41,704 bases of DNA from Bacillota bacterium (GCA_012735535.1 JAAYHC010000045.1:1-41704); one strand, 5' to 3'. Numbered from the stretch's first letter, positions 14,649-24,028 are shown. The notes: generated from the sequence alone by a model not told the origin. Numbers and translations: made by a program.

Positions 14649-15953
14649 TTATACGCGAAACTTTGCGCTCCGTTTATTTACCTCTGCAAACAATTTTTCC
14701 TGATCAATCGTGGTCAGCTCCCCGCCATCGACCAGCACTTTGCCGGCAACCATCACCAACTCCACGTCACTGCCCTTGGCGGCATACACTAAGTTGGAGA
14801 CGTAGTCATGGACGGGCTGTAGGTGCGCTTTGCCGAAATCAACCACCTGCAAATCGGCTTGGTAACCGGGCTCGATGCAGCCGACCGGGGCAAGCAGTCC
14901 AAAGCCCTCCGGCACCGGATTGATCGCCCGTTGTAATAAGTAGCCGGCGGGAACGCTCTCCGGATTACCGGTCGAAACCTTCTGCAAATAGCCGGCCAAA
15001 CGCAGCTCCTCATACATGTCGAGCTTGTTGTTGCTGGCCGCCCCATCGGTGCCGATGCCGACTCGCACCCCGGCCTGACGCAAGGCATCAAGTCTGGCCA
15101 CCCCCGAGGCGAGCTTCATATTGCTCGCCGGACAGTGCGCCACCACCGCACCCGCCTCCGCCAGCAGTTCGATATCCTGATCGGACAAATGCACTCCGTG
15201 CGCAGCCAGAAGCGGCTGCTCGAGGAGTCCGGTCTCGGCCAGGATCTGGGTCGGCGTCTTCCCGTAACGGGCAAGCACGGTCTGATTTTCGGTCTGTGCC
15301 TCCGAAAGATGAATGTGGATACCAACCCCTAGCTCACCGGCTAACTCGGCCGTGTGTCTGAGCAGATCCGGAGTACAGGTATAGGTGCCATGCGGCGCAA
15401 GTAAGAAGCTGAGCCGTCCCTCCCCGGCACCATGGTACCGGTTATATAGGCTCACCGCTTCAGCCAAGCGCTCCTTGGCACTTTCCAGATCACCGAGAAA
15501 GCCACGGGCCAAATTGGCTCTGATCCCGCTCTCCAGGACCGCCTGCGCGATCTGGTCAACCCCCATGTACATATCGAAAAAGCAGGTCGTGCCGGAGAGC
15601 AGCATCTCGGCGATCGCCAGCAAGCTGCCCCAGTAATAGTCGTCGGCGCTTAGGCGCTCTTCGGCCGGGAAGATCTTTTCCGTCAGCCATCGCTCTAAAG
15701 GCAGATCCTCACCCAGCCCGCGCAGCAAGGTCATCGGGGCATGGGAGTGCAGATTGACGAAGCCCGGCAGCAAAACCTTGCCACGCCCGTCAATGACCCG
15801 CTCGGCATCGATCTCGGCCGGCAGGTCGCCGGAGGCAACCGCGCTGATCTCGGATCCTTCGACCACAACATAGCCACGCTCAATAACCTGCCAGCCACTA
15901 TCCGAGCCGATCTCCGGCGAGAGGATCGTGATATCGCGAAAAACCGTCCGCAT
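14649..15953 (-). CDS. mtaD: 5-methylthioadenosine/S-adenosylhomocysteine deaminase
   Basis: 434 residues of the amidohydrolase (TRZ/ATZ) family. Metal ligands are visible as HSH in VNLHSHAPM (about 63-71), HIHLSEAQ, and GTDGAASNNKLDMYEE (Asp of the active site). It deaminates MTA and SAH to the inosyl forms. Chosen ATG at 15953 lies 6 bases behind GGAGGT; an adjacent ATG at 15956 is almost on the ribosome site. It follows ahcY directly, with start and stop separated by two bases. Its context among mtnP, mtnA and ahcY supports S-adenosylmethionine by-product recycling. Confidence 0.93.
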   Translation of the reverse strand: MRTVFRDITILSPEIGSDSGWQVIERGYVVVEGSEISAVASGDLPAEIDAERVIDGRGKVLLPGFVNLHSHAPMTLLRGLGEDLPLERWLTEKIFPAEERLSADDYYWGSLLAIAEMLLSGTTCFFDMYMGVDQIAQAVLESGIRANLARGFLGDLESAKERLAEAVSLYNRYHGAGEGRLSFLLAPHGTYTCTPDLLRHTAELAGELGVGIHIHLSEAQTENQTVLARYGKTPTQILAETGLLEQPLLAAHGVHLSDQDIELLAEAGAVVAHCPASNMKLASGVARLDALRQAGVRVGIGTDGAASNNKLDMYEELRLAGYLQKVSTGNPESVPAGYLLQRAINPVPEGFGLLAPVGCIEPGYQADLQVVDFGKAHLQPVHDYVSNLVYAAKGSDVELVMVAGKVLVDGGELTTIDQEKLFAEVNKRSAKFRV

Positions 15954-15955
15954 CA

Positions 15956-17200
15956 TTACACCTCCCAACTGGCCAGGTATTTTTGCTGCTCCGGTGTGAG
16001 ATCATCAATGCTGACCCCCAGGGAAGCCAGTTTATGACGGGCGACCAGGGCATCAATCTCCGCCGGGATGCTGTAGACCTTAGGCGCCAGTTCTCTGTGG
16101 TGTTCCATGACGTACTTGACGGCCAAGGCTTGGATGGCAAAACTCAGGTCCATGATCTCGATCGGGTGCCCGTCGCCACAGGCTAAATTGACGAGGCGCC
16201 CCTCGCCGAGCACATTGATCTTGCGCCCGTCGGCCAAGGTATATTGGTCGATACCAGGTCGAACTTCGCGAACCGACTCGGCCAACTCAGCCAGCTCCCT
16301 CAGATTGATCTCGACGTTGAAATGACCGGCATTGGCGAGCACCACCCCATCTTTCATCACCTGAAAATGCTCTTTGGTGATGATATCTTTACAGCCGGTC
16401 GTGGTGACAAAGATATCTCCGACCGCAGCCGCTTCGCGCATCGGCAGCACCGTGTAGCCGTCACAATACGCCTCCAGCGCTTTGACCGGGTCAACCTCGG
16501 TGATAATCACCTTGGCCCCTAAGCCGCTCGCCCGCATGGCCACGCCTCGCCCACACCAGCCGTATCCGCTAACCACCACATTTTTGCCGGCGATGAGCAG
16601 ATTGGTCGTGCGCATGATGCCATCCCAGACCGACTGACCCGTACCGTAGCGATTATCAAAAAGATGTTTACAATACGCATCGTTGACCGCCATCATCGGG
16701 AAGCGTAAAACGCCGTCCCGCTCCATCGCCCGCAGCCGAATAATACCGGTGGTAGTCTCCTCACACCCGCCGAGCACCCCGGCGGCCAAGTCGCTGCGTT
16801 CGGTGTGGAGCAGGTTGACCAAATCCCCGCCATCATCAATGACCAGATCCGGGCCAAAATCTAGGGTTCGGTTGAGGTGTTCAAAATACTCGTCCTCGGT
16901 CGCCCCATGCCAAGCATAGACGGCCAATCCTTCTTCCGCCAAGGCGGCGGCGACGGCATCTTGGGTCGAAAGCGGATTGCTGCCGGTGACGGCGACCTGC
17001 GCGCCCAAAGCGGCCAGGGTCTTGGCCAGACAGGCCGTCTTCGCCTCCAAATGCACCGAAATGGCGATCTTTTTCCCGGCAAATGGCCGGGCATCCGCAA
17101 ACTCAGCAGCCAAGGCCCGCAGGATCGGCATGTTTTGCCAAGCCCATTCAATTTTCTGTTTGCCCAGCCCGGCTAGGCTGGGGTCTCTAATAATCGACAT
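15956..17200 (-). CDS. ahcY: S-adenosylhomocysteine (or S-inosylhomocysteine) hydrolase
   Basis: 414 residues, the short prokaryotic/archaeal form of AdoHcy hydrolase. It reversibly splits SAH to homocysteine and the nucleoside using bound NAD. The sequence shows SVHLEAKTACLAKTL, the DDGGDL substrate loop, NDAYCKHLFDNRYGTGQS, and the Rossmann stretch VVSGYGWCGRGVAMR (GXGXXG type). A conserved HFNVEI segment follows. ATG at 17200 is behind AAGGA. Because mtaD follows immediately, the true substrate could be S-inosylhomocysteine, as shown for the Methanocaldococcus enzyme. This is an inference; sequence by eye cannot separate the two. Confidence 0.94.
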   Translation of the reverse strand: MSIIRDPSLAGLGKQKIEWAWQNMPILRALAAEFADARPFAGKKIAISVHLEAKTACLAKTLAALGAQVAVTGSNPLSTQDAVAAALAEEGLAVYAWHGATEDEYFEHLNRTLDFGPDLVIDDGGDLVNLLHTERSDLAAGVLGGCEETTTGIIRLRAMERDGVLRFPMMAVNDAYCKHLFDNRYGTGQSVWDGIMRTTNLLIAGKNVVVSGYGWCGRGVAMRASGLGAKVIITEVDPVKALEAYCDGYTVLPMREAAAVGDIFVTTTGCKDIITKEHFQVMKDGVVLANAGHFNVEINLRELAELAESVREVRPGIDQYTLADGRKINVLGEGRLVNLACGDGHPIEIMDLSFAIQALAVKYVMEHHRELAPKVYSIPAEIDALVARHKLASLGVSIDDLTPEQQKYLASWEV

Positions 17201-17221
17201 CAACCGCCATCCTTCCCCAGA

Positions 17222-18271
17222 TTATTTCCGCAATGCGGCAGCAATACTATCCGTATAAGGTGGCCGCAAGACCCCGACCTCGGTGATGATTCCGGTGATG
17301 TAGCGATGCGGGGTGACATCGAAGGCCGGGTTGAGCACGGCTACATCCGCCGGTGCGATCTGGTGCCCAAAGAGGTGGGTCACCTCGCTGTGATGCCGCT
17401 CCTCAATGGGGATCTCGGCCCCGCTTTTCAGCGAGGCGTCGATCGTCGAACGCGGTGCGGCGATGTAAAAGGGGATGCCATGTTCTTTGGCCAAGATCGC
17501 GAGCCCATAGGTCCCGATCTTGTTCGCGGTATCGCCGTTGGCCGCGATCCGGTCCGCGCCGACCACTACCAATTGGACGCGTCCCTGCTGCATCACGTAA
17601 GCGGCCATATTATCGGTAATCAGGGTCACCGGGATCTGGTCCTGCTGCAGTTCCCAGGCGGTGAGCCTGGCACCCTGCAAAAAGGGACGGGTCTCATCAG
17701 CGTAAACCATGATTTCTTTGCCTTGCTCATGGGCAACCCGGATCACCGCTAAGGCGGTGCCATAATCCACCGTCGCCAAGGCCCCCGCGTTGCAATGGGT
17801 CAGAATCCCGGCACCCCGTGGGACCAGCTCCGCCCCATACTCGCCAATCTTACGGTTGGTCGCCACGTCTTCATCGGCGATGGCTTGGGCCTCTTGCTCC
17901 AAGCGTTGTTGCAGCTCCGACGGGCTCAGATCACGATTGGCTTCATAGACACGGCGCATCCGGTCGAGGGCCCAGAAGAGGTTGACGGCCGTTGGTCGGG
18001 TGGCAGCCAACACCTCAATAACCTTGTCCACATAAGCGTCAAGCTCCGCCGCCGGGCGCCCGGCCGCTACAAACTCGGCCAGACCGATCGCAACCCCATA
18101 GGCCGCGGCCGCCCCGATCGCCGGAGCCCCGCGCACGACCATCTCTTTGATCGCCGCCGCCACCTCGGTATAGCTACGACAAACGACAATCTCAGAGCTG
18201 ATCGGCAGTTTGCGCTGGTCGATGAGGCGCAATTCACCCGGCTGAAACTCCATCGTCATCACTCGTGCCAC
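17222..18271 (-). CDS. mtnA: S-methyl-5-thioribose-1-phosphate isomerase
   Basis: 349 residues of the eIF2B-like sugar-phosphate isomerase family. It converts methylthioribose-1-phosphate to methylthioribulose-1-phosphate in MTA salvage. Signatures are [13 protein letters not shown] (about 49-61), [17 protein letters not shown] with the catalytic Cys, and [20 protein letters not shown] with the catalytic Asp. The chosen GTG at 18271 is 7 bases behind GGAGGT; the ATG at 18277 overlaps that site. It acts right after MtnP, encoded upstream. Later steps of the pathway (mtnB/C/D or the aldolase shunt) are not in the window. Confidence 0.95.
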   Translation of the reverse strand: MARVMTMEFQPGELRLIDQRKLPISSEIVVCRSYTEVAAAIKEMVVRGAPAIGAAAAYGVAIGLAEFVAAGRPAAELDAYVDKVIEVLAATRPTAVNLFWALDRMRRVYEANRDLSPSELQQRLEQEAQAIADEDVATNRKIGEYGAELVPRGAGILTHCNAGALATVDYGTALAVIRVAHEQGKEIMVYADETRPFLQGARLTAWELQQDQIPVTLITDNMAAYVMQQGRVQLVVVGADRIAANGDTANKIGTYGLAILAKEHGIPFYIAAPRSTIDASLKSGAEIPIEERHHSEVTHLFGHQIAPADVAVLNPAFDVTPHRYITGIITEVGVLRPPYTDSIAAALRK

Positions 18272-18288
18272 AAACATAACCTCCTAGA

Positions 18289-19074
18289 TTAAAACTGACC
18301 TAATTCTCGCGTCGCATGATGGCAGGCGCAGTCAGGATCTTCGCTCAGCCCACTGATCGCCCGCATCAATAACCGGCGGAGCTTTTCGGTATTCCGATCC
18401 ATGATCTCGACCACCTCGCGATGGGTCAGCGGATGGGGAGAGATCCCGGCCGCCCAATTGGTCACCATCGCCACCGTAGCGTAACACAGGCCGGCTTCGC
18501 GGGCCAGAACAACCTCCGGCACATTGGTCATCCCGACCAAATCCCCGCCCAAAACAGCATAGGCCTTGATCTCCGCCGGCGTCTCGTAGCGCGGTCCTTC
18601 GGTGCAGACATAAGTCCCCCGGGGAATCAGAGTAATCCCCGCCTCCTTGGCCGCAGCCAAGAGCACCGCGCGCACCCGTGGACAATACGGCTCGGTATAA
18701 TCCACATGGACAACCCCGGCCGGTCCGCCATCGTAAAAAGTATCCACTCGGTCTTTGGTAAAATCGATGAACTGGTCGAGCAAAACCATCTCGCCCGGGG
18801 GCATCTCTTGGTTGAGCGAGCCGACCGCTGCCGTGGCGATGACCTCGGTCACCCCGAGCATCTTCAAGCCCCAAATGTTGGCCCGGTAGTTAATCCGATG
18901 TGGCGGAACCGAGTGTCCGGAGCCATGGCGGGCTAAGAAAAACACTTCCTTATCCTCATACCGCCCCTGGAGATAGTTGATCGTACCATATGGGGTTACC
19001 AGTTCCGCTTCTTGTACATCCGTGAGGATCGCCGGGTCGTACACCCCTGTACCCCCGATAATGGCTATCCGCAA
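18289..19074 (-). CDS. mtnP: S-methyl-5'-thioadenosine phosphorylase
   Basis: 261 residues of the trimeric purine-nucleoside phosphorylase family. It cleaves MTA with phosphate to adenine and methylthioribose-1-phosphate, the MtnA substrate. Key stretches are IGGTGVYDP at the N-terminus (phosphate site), ARHGSGHSVPPHRINYRANIW, and GLKMLGVTEVIATAAVGSL. YVCTEGPRYETPAE and VGMTNVPEVVLAREAGLCYA follow near the base site. The start is TTG, 8 bases behind GGAGG. The enzyme could also act on inosine derivatives, which would fit the mtaD neighbour. Confidence 0.95.
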   Translation of the reverse strand: MRIAIIGGTGVYDPAILTDVQEAELVTPYGTINYLQGRYEDKEVFFLARHGSGHSVPPHRINYRANIWGLKMLGVTEVIATAAVGSLNQEMPPGEMVLLDQFIDFTKDRVDTFYDGGPAGVVHVDYTEPYCPRVRAVLLAAAKEAGITLIPRGTYVCTEGPRYETPAEIKAYAVLGGDLVGMTNVPEVVLAREAGLCYATVAMVTNWAAGISPHPLTHREVVEIMDRNTEKLRRLLMRAISGLSEDPDCACHHATRELGQF

Positions 19075-19086
19075 CCTGACCGCCTC

Positions 19087-20052
19087 CTAAATCATCAGTT
19101 TGCCGTCTTGCATGATCACCTGGCCATCGATCTCAATGGTAGCCTTCAGCATAATTCCATCAAGATGACTGGGCACAGAGGTATTGCCGCCGAAGGTCTT
19201 ATTATCGCCGATGGCGATGTGCGCAGTGCCCAAAACCTTCTCATCTTCGAGCGGGCTGCCGCACAGCTCGGCCTGGTCGTTGGTGCCGATGCCCAGTTCG
19301 GCGATGTTGCGCGCCGGTTGGCCGAAAGGCTTGATGATTTCGACGATCCGCCGTGCCCCTTCACCGCCGGTGATGTCGGTGACAAAACCGTCTTTCACAA
19401 TAAAGGTGATCGGATCATTGGTTAAGATCCCCGCGCCGGACATCGAGCCGTCGACGACGAACTTACCGTTGGCCGTGCCTTCAACCGGGGCGATAAAGGC
19501 CTCGCCCGCCGGGAAATTGCTAAATAGCCCCGGTTTGTTGACCAAGCCCGTATCCGGATGCCCGGTCCGTCCGGCGATGCTCAGCGTAATATCGGTGCCG
19601 GCCGGCGTGGTTACCCGTGCGGTCTTGCCCTTGGTCAGTATCTCGGCTAGCTTATTGCTCACCTCGGCAATCCGCTCATAATTGCCCTGGAGGGCACGGA
19701 CCAGCGTCTCCGGCAGGATGCCGGGCAAAGTGTAAATCCGCGCCCCGGCCTGATTAGCCTCCTTGCGGGCAGCGGTATGGGAGAGCGATTTGCTGGTTGG
19801 CGCGAGCACCACGGCTGCTTTTTTCATCGCCTCGGCGACCATCGCCGGCGGCTCGGCCCCGTGACTGGCCCGCGGCATGATTTCGACGATCGCCGCCTCG
19901 GCCCCTAAGTCCTTAGCGGCCTGCCACAGCAGTTCACCAACCGGGCGCAGCGGCTCGTCCGTGACTACGAGCACCTCCTCACCCTGCTTTACTCCCAAAC
20001 ACGTGGCCAGAATCCGGGCAGCATCCGCCCGGAGATCGGTTAAATCCTTCAT
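19087..20052 (-). CDS. M29-type aminopeptidase (thermophilic metalloprotease family)
   Basis: 321 residues similar to the AmpS/PepT M29 family and related proteins often labelled leucyl aminopeptidase. The C-terminal half carries the family pattern: ELGIGTN near 258, LGTAHIAIGDN near 279, and SVPSHLDGIMLK near 295, with acidic and His residues for a two-metal site. No signal peptide. ATG at 20052 lies 8 bases behind AAGGAG; a more upstream ATG at 20058 is too close. It sits 12 bases before mtnP and 22 bases after the GlcF-like gene. Its link to SAM salvage is not obvious. A ring-cleavage enzyme of the same superfamily is an alternative. Confidence 0.78.
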   Translation of the reverse strand: MKDLTDLRADAARILATCLGVKQGEEVLVVTDEPLRPVGELLWQAAKDLGAEAAIVEIMPRASHGAEPPAMVAEAMKKAAVVLAPTSKSLSHTAARKEANQAGARIYTLPGILPETLVRALQGNYERIAEVSNKLAEILTKGKTARVTTPAGTDITLSIAGRTGHPDTGLVNKPGLFSNFPAGEAFIAPVEGTANGKFVVDGSMSGAGILTNDPITFIVKDGFVTDITGGEGARRIVEIIKPFGQPARNIAELGIGTNDQAELCGSPLEDEKVLGTAHIAIGDNKTFGGNTSVPSHLDGIMLKATIEIDGQVIMQDGKLMI

Positions 20053-20074
20053 CACCATTTCTCCTTATCACAAA

Positions 20075-21247
20075 TTAATTTACAACTAATTCAGCTGCCA
20101 ACTCTGCGATATCGAGCACTCTGATGGCGGATTTGACATCCTGTAAACCAAAGGTCAACACTTGCCGGCATTCGCCGCAAGCCGTCACCACTGTCTCGAC
20201 ACCGCTGGCCTTGATCTGCTCGAGGCGAGCATGCCGAATACCCAAGGCCAACTCCTGGTCGATCATATGCAAACTGGCCCCGCCCCCGCAGCACAGACTG
20301 TCGGCACGATTGTTGGCGAGTTCTACAAATTCCAGTTCGGGAATGCTCTGTAAAATCCTCCGCGGCGGATCGTAGATCCCGAGGTGTCTCCCGAGATCAC
20401 AGGGATCATGATAGGTCGTCCGATGCGGATAGGGAGCAAACTGCAACCGCCCCTCGCGGACCAAATCAGCCAAGTATTCAGTGTAATGGACCAAGGTAAT
20501 CCCCAACTCACCTTGGTTATAGACCGGATAATCCTCATGCCAACTGGACAAGCAGGACGGGCAGAGAAAAACCAGCTTCTCGAGGCCTAACTCGCGGATC
20601 TTGGCGAGATTTTTCCGCGCCACCTCCCGCGAAACCGCGACTTCGCCGGCGGTGATCAAGGGGTGGCCGCAACAATACTCGTCAGCGCCGAGAAAATATG
20701 CTTTAATGCCGAGTTTCAGCATAATCTGGGCAAAGGCCAGCGGGATCGTCACCAGCAACGGGTAAAATGAGGCGACACAACCGACGAAAACTGCGATCTC
20801 GGGATCTTGCGGTCGGAGCACCTCCGGATATCCCGGTAAAGACAACGCCCAATAGCTGCGAACTTCATTGGGATTGGCGAAGATATTACCGTGCTCCTTG
20901 ATCCGCTGCTTCGTCGCCATGATCTGCTTGGGGACCGCCCCTCTTTTGGCCAACTGATGCTTGACCCCCTGCCACAGGTTCATCAGGTCCATATGGGCCG
21001 GGCAGACATCAACACAGCGGCGGCAATGGGTGCACTGCCAGAAACGCTCCGCAAACTCGGGCGGAATATTCGCAAACGGCGGATAGGAACTCAAGAGGTT
21101 CTGGAGTTGATAGACCTTATTGCGCGGAGTGGCGCTTTCACGACCGATCTTTTGGTAGACCGGACAAACCCGACGGCAGTACCCGCACTGGATACACGTA
21201 AAAGCCTCCGCATGTAATTTGGAAAACGAATAATCCTTGTTTTTCAC
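20075..21247 (-). CDS. GlcF/HdrD-like iron-sulfur CCG-domain protein
   Basis: 390 residues. Two ferredoxin-type [4Fe-4S] motifs lie near the N-terminus (CIQCGYCRRVCP and CTHCRRCVDVCP). Two CCG domains follow, containing DEYCCGHPL and DSLCCGGGAS. This is the iron-sulfur partner of GlcD-type FAD oxidases and is also related to heterodisulfide reductase HdrD/B. GTG start overlaps the flavoprotein stop by four bases, so a tight pair is encoded. It probably takes electrons from the flavin or a thiol/disulfide and passes them to a membrane or soluble carrier. The nearby lipoyl carrier suggests dihydrolipoyl as a possible substrate; lactate or glycolate is the conventional guess. Confidence 0.85.
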   Translation of the reverse strand: MKNKDYSFSKLHAEAFTCIQCGYCRRVCPVYQKIGRESATPRNKVYQLQNLLSSYPPFANIPPEFAERFWQCTHCRRCVDVCPAHMDLMNLWQGVKHQLAKRGAVPKQIMATKQRIKEHGNIFANPNEVRSYWALSLPGYPEVLRPQDPEIAVFVGCVASFYPLLVTIPLAFAQIMLKLGIKAYFLGADEYCCGHPLITAGEVAVSREVARKNLAKIRELGLEKLVFLCPSCLSSWHEDYPVYNQGELGITLVHYTEYLADLVREGRLQFAPYPHRTTYHDPCDLGRHLGIYDPPRRILQSIPELEFVELANNRADSLCCGGGASLHMIDQELALGIRHARLEQIKASGVETVVTACGECRQVLTFGLQDVKSAIRVLDIAELAAELVVN

Positions 21248-22701
21248 GACCGTGCCCTGCCTATACGGGTGATGAGTTTACGAAAACCCCTCGTTAGCAG
21301 CATTGCGGGAGAAAAAACGCTCGGCCTGAGCAGCTTGGTGGCTCGGTATGTTTTCCCCGGATTAAGGATCAGCTGTGGATCCAGCTTTTGCTTGCGTTCC
21401 CACATCGCCCGGCGCTCCCGTGCCGAATAGATATGGCGCAAATATGGCGTATTCCAGAGCCCAATCCCGACCGGCTTTCCCTCCGCTTTCAGCGCGATGT
21501 TGTACAGCGCGCTCACCAGGCTTAAATCCAGCAAATAACTGATCGTCCGCGCCTCATCCGACCAAAACATCGTTGTCACATAAACTTCTTTGCGATTAAT
21601 CAAATACCCGTAGGTGATCATCGGTTTCCGTTGGGCCGTCGCCAGCTGCTCGATCCCCCGCGTGTAATGGCTAATCATCGCCAGGGGCACAACCACCTCC
21701 GCGCCGAGAAGCGACGGGCCGGTGCGCTGGAGTCGGAAATTGTAGTAACGATCCTGCCAGAATTTTTCGGCCTGCCAGTTGGGGAGTTGCCTGACCCGAT
21801 ACTCCGATTTGAAGGCGCGCATCCGCTGAATTCCCAACTCGACATGGTCGAGCGAGCCAAAGAAACTGGCGACAAAGAAATTACTCGGCAGCATCGCGTC
21901 CCAATTGATCCGTTGTAGCTGCTGCCCGCCGGAGGTGGTCGAAACAAAGGTCACATTGTACGGGAGAAACGGCCCCCATAAATAGTTGGTCAAGAAATCC
22001 TGCAGCTCGGCTATGTCATGAAAGCCAAAGGCAATGTGGCCTTGGGCTTCCGGGCGGCGCAACAGCTCGATCTCCAACTGGGTCACAATACCTAAAGTGC
22101 CCTCGGAACCCAAAAACCACTCGATCGGCAACTCTGAATTGTCACGAGTTAGCCACTCAATCCTGCCGCCGGGCAAGACGACCTCCAAGCCACGGACCTG
22201 TTCGAGCAGGTTGCCGTGAAGCAACGCGCCGTACCCGCGTCCGCCGTTATTGAACCAACCGCCAATCGTCCCGCCCGGTGCGCTCGACGGAAAAGTCGCC
22301 AAGGTCCAGCCCCGCATTTCGGCTTGTTGGATGAGATCATAAATGATCGTCCCTGCTCCAACCCTGACTGTGCCCGCCGTCAGATCCCATGGGCCAATCG
22401 TATTTAACCAGCTGAGATCGCAGACAACCCCGCCCTTGGCCGGAACACTCTGAAATAACGAAGTAGAGCCGGCACCACGCGGGGTTACCGGGATCCGCTC
22501 TTCCTCAGCCCAGGCCAAAAGCAACGCAACATCCTCACGGCTGTGCGGCAGAACGACCAGATCCGGCACAGTCTTTAACCAATCACCGGTCAGAAAACCT
22601 TCGACCGGCGACATATCGTGCGAATAAGCCAGGCGCTCATAGAGTGAGTCCGTGGCTAATTCACGCAGCTGAGCTGGGAGTTTGGTAAGTAGCTCCGACA
22701 C
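21244..22701 (-). CDS. GlcD-like FAD-binding oxidoreductase
   Basis: 485 residues of the FAD-linked oxidase family (PCMH FAD domain then FAD-oxidase C-terminal domain). The FAD stretch has VVLPHSREDVALLLAWA, PVTPRGAGSTSLF and APGGTIGGWFNNGGRGYG. The C-terminus has PQLILNPGKTYR. These enzymes oxidise 2-hydroxyacids, D-lactate, glycolate or alkyl-glycerol compounds. GTG start behind GGAGGAT, two bases past the lipoyl-carrier gene. With the iron-sulfur gene downstream it forms a GlcDF-type pair. The substrate is not readable from sequence. Confidence 0.85.
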   Translation of the reverse strand: MSELLTKLPAQLRELATDSLYERLAYSHDMSPVEGFLTGDWLKTVPDLVVLPHSREDVALLLAWAEEERIPVTPRGAGSTSLFQSVPAKGGVVCDLSWLNTIGPWDLTAGTVRVGAGTIIYDLIQQAEMRGWTLATFPSSAPGGTIGGWFNNGGRGYGALLHGNLLEQVRGLEVVLPGGRIEWLTRDNSELPIEWFLGSEGTLGIVTQLEIELLRRPEAQGHIAFGFHDIAELQDFLTNYLWGPFLPYNVTFVSTTSGGQQLQRINWDAMLPSNFFVASFFGSLDHVELGIQRMRAFKSEYRVRQLPNWQAEKFWQDRYYNFRLQRTGPSLLGAEVVVPLAMISHYTRGIEQLATAQRKPMITYGYLINRKEVYVTTMFWSDEARTISYLLDLSLVSALYNIALKAEGKPVGIGLWNTPYLRHIYSARERRAMWERKQKLDPQLILNPGKTYRATKLLRPSVFSPAMLLTRGFRKLITRIGRARS

Positions 22702-22703
22702 TC

Positions 22704-23132
22704 TTATCCTCCATGTTTGGCGATTTCACCTGCCAGCCAATCCGCCGCCGCTTGACCGCTCATCAGCCGCGCCAACACCCTCTCTAAGGGCTCGGAGAGT
22801 TCGATCTCGATCACCCAGCCTTGGCCGTACGGGTCCTGGTTAACCAAGGCCGGATACTCGGTCAACATCGCGTTAACGGCGCTAATCTTGCCGGCAGCCG
22901 GCGGCTTCACCCACCCCACCCACTTAGCCGATTGGTAAGAAAAGATCGGCACATTAGGGTCGGTTCGATCGCCTAATCCCGGTAACTTGACAAAAGTCAG
23001 GGTGCTGGCCATTTTCTGTGTAAAATCGGTCAGGCCCATCTGTACATGGTTCCGGTTCACAACCCGGACCCAAGCATGATCAGTAGTATAATACAAATCA
23101 TCCGGACAGTTGTAGCCCTGCACGACCGCCAC
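22704..23132 (-). CDS. GcvH-like lipoyl carrier protein
   Basis: 142 residues with the glycine-cleavage H-protein fold. HAWVRV and the Lys-bearing hairpin SYQSAKWVGWVKPPAAG replace the usual ESVKAVSDIYAPVSG, and NQDPYGQGWVIEI keeps the late GW motif. The lipoyl-lysine is therefore kept while the residues around it depart from the glycine system. It lies between a lipoate ligase and a GlcD/GlcF pair, with no gcvT or gcvP in the window. The start is uncertain: GTG at 23132 overlaps the ligase stop, and TTG at 23138 is possible. It recalls lipoate-binding proteins of sulfur-oxidising Hdr-like systems, so a non-glycine role is plausible. Confidence 0.8.
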   Translation of the reverse strand: MAVVQGYNCPDDLYYTTDHAWVRVVNRNHVQMGLTDFTQKMASTLTFVKLPGLGDRTDPNVPIFSYQSAKWVGWVKPPAAGKISAVNAMLTEYPALVNQDPYGQGWVIEIELSEPLERVLARLMSGQAAADWLAGEIAKHGG

Positions 23133-24028
23133 TAACAATAACCACCCTTCCCAACCACAATTCTAGTATATGACTCGTGCTGCCTGACACCGACAACCTC
23201 CCACCACAGACCGCTCCGACAGGTGGAAAGGTAATCGACATGCACAGCTTCGGTAATCTTAAAACTGCCGATGCGCCGTCTACCGGTTGTCTGTTGGCCC
23301 GCCGGCCGGGACCACGTTTGCATGCTCCGGCCGACCTCATCCAGCTTAGCGGCAAGCTCGGCATCGATCGCGGCCGGAACCAAATCTCCCAAGACCTCTG
23401 CATAGCGCCTGCCGATCGCGGTGACAACCTGGGCGTAATCGAGGTTCAAGCCATCGGGCGGCCCGACGAGCCGCCGCACCTCTTCGCCGATCACTTGGGT
23501 CCAGAGCGGCGAATGACAGCGCAAGCCGGCGAGAAAGCCCGGGGCGTCAAACCGGGCGAGGACATTCCCCGAAATCACCACCGCCGGACCGATTTCCCCC
23601 GCCCCATTGCCGGATATTTTTCGCCCGGCCAGACAAATATCGGCGATCGGCTGATACACTGCAGGGATTCCGAGATCCTGCAGGGCCAGAGTCACCGGAA
23701 CGAGGAAACGCCGGTAAAATGCGGCCCGGTTCAGCGTGAAAAAACGGCTGGTGCGCGGCATAATCACCTGGTAAAAAAACTGACCGGGATGGAGATAAAC
23801 CAAGCCTCCGCCCAGCTGGCGCTGGATTACCGGGATTTGTTTCGTCTCACAATACTCCTGGTCCAACAGTTCGGCAGCATTTTGGTGATAGCCGAGGCAA
23901 TAAAATGGACGGTCCGGCTCACAAAAGACAACCGCGCTCCTTGCAAGCAAAGCCAGAGCCGTGTAGACCGCCTGTGTTTGCCACCAGGGAATCCGGCCTA
24001 AATTGTATATTGCAAAAGAATCGTTCAC
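23132..24028 (-). CDS. Lipoate--protein ligase family protein
   Basis: 298 residues of the LplA/LipM biotin-lipoate A/B ligase fold. RQLGGGLVYLHPGQFFYQVI carries the RR-GGG-VYH type signature in altered form. AGRKISGNGAGEIG holds the conserved Lys of the K-SGNA motif. GTG at 24028 is just past the aminotransferase stop; a longer reading frame runs into that gene without a ribosome site. It is adjacent to the GcvH-like gene, which is probably its substrate. It should attach lipoate or octanoate to that lysine. No LipA sulfur-insertion enzyme is in the window. Confidence 0.83.
   Translation of the reverse strand: MNDSFAIYNLGRIPWWQTQAVYTALALLARSAVVFCEPDRPFYCLGYHQNAAELLDQEYCETKQIPVIQRQLGGGLVYLHPGQFFYQVIMPRTSRFFTLNRAAFYRRFLVPVTLALQDLGIPAVYQPIADICLAGRKISGNGAGEIGPAVVISGNVLARFDAPGFLAGLRCHSPLWTQVIGEEVRRLVGPPDGLNLDYAQVVTAIGRRYAEVLGDLVPAAIDAELAAKLDEVGRSMQTWSRPAGQQTTGRRRIGSFKITEAVHVDYLSTCRSGLWWEVVGVRQHESYTRIVVGKGGYC

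Noticed and set aside
23177-24001. A 274-codon plus-strand open frame
   Set aside because: It is antisense to the lipoate ligase, which has clear family motifs and operon spacing. The plus-strand product has no recognisable pattern.
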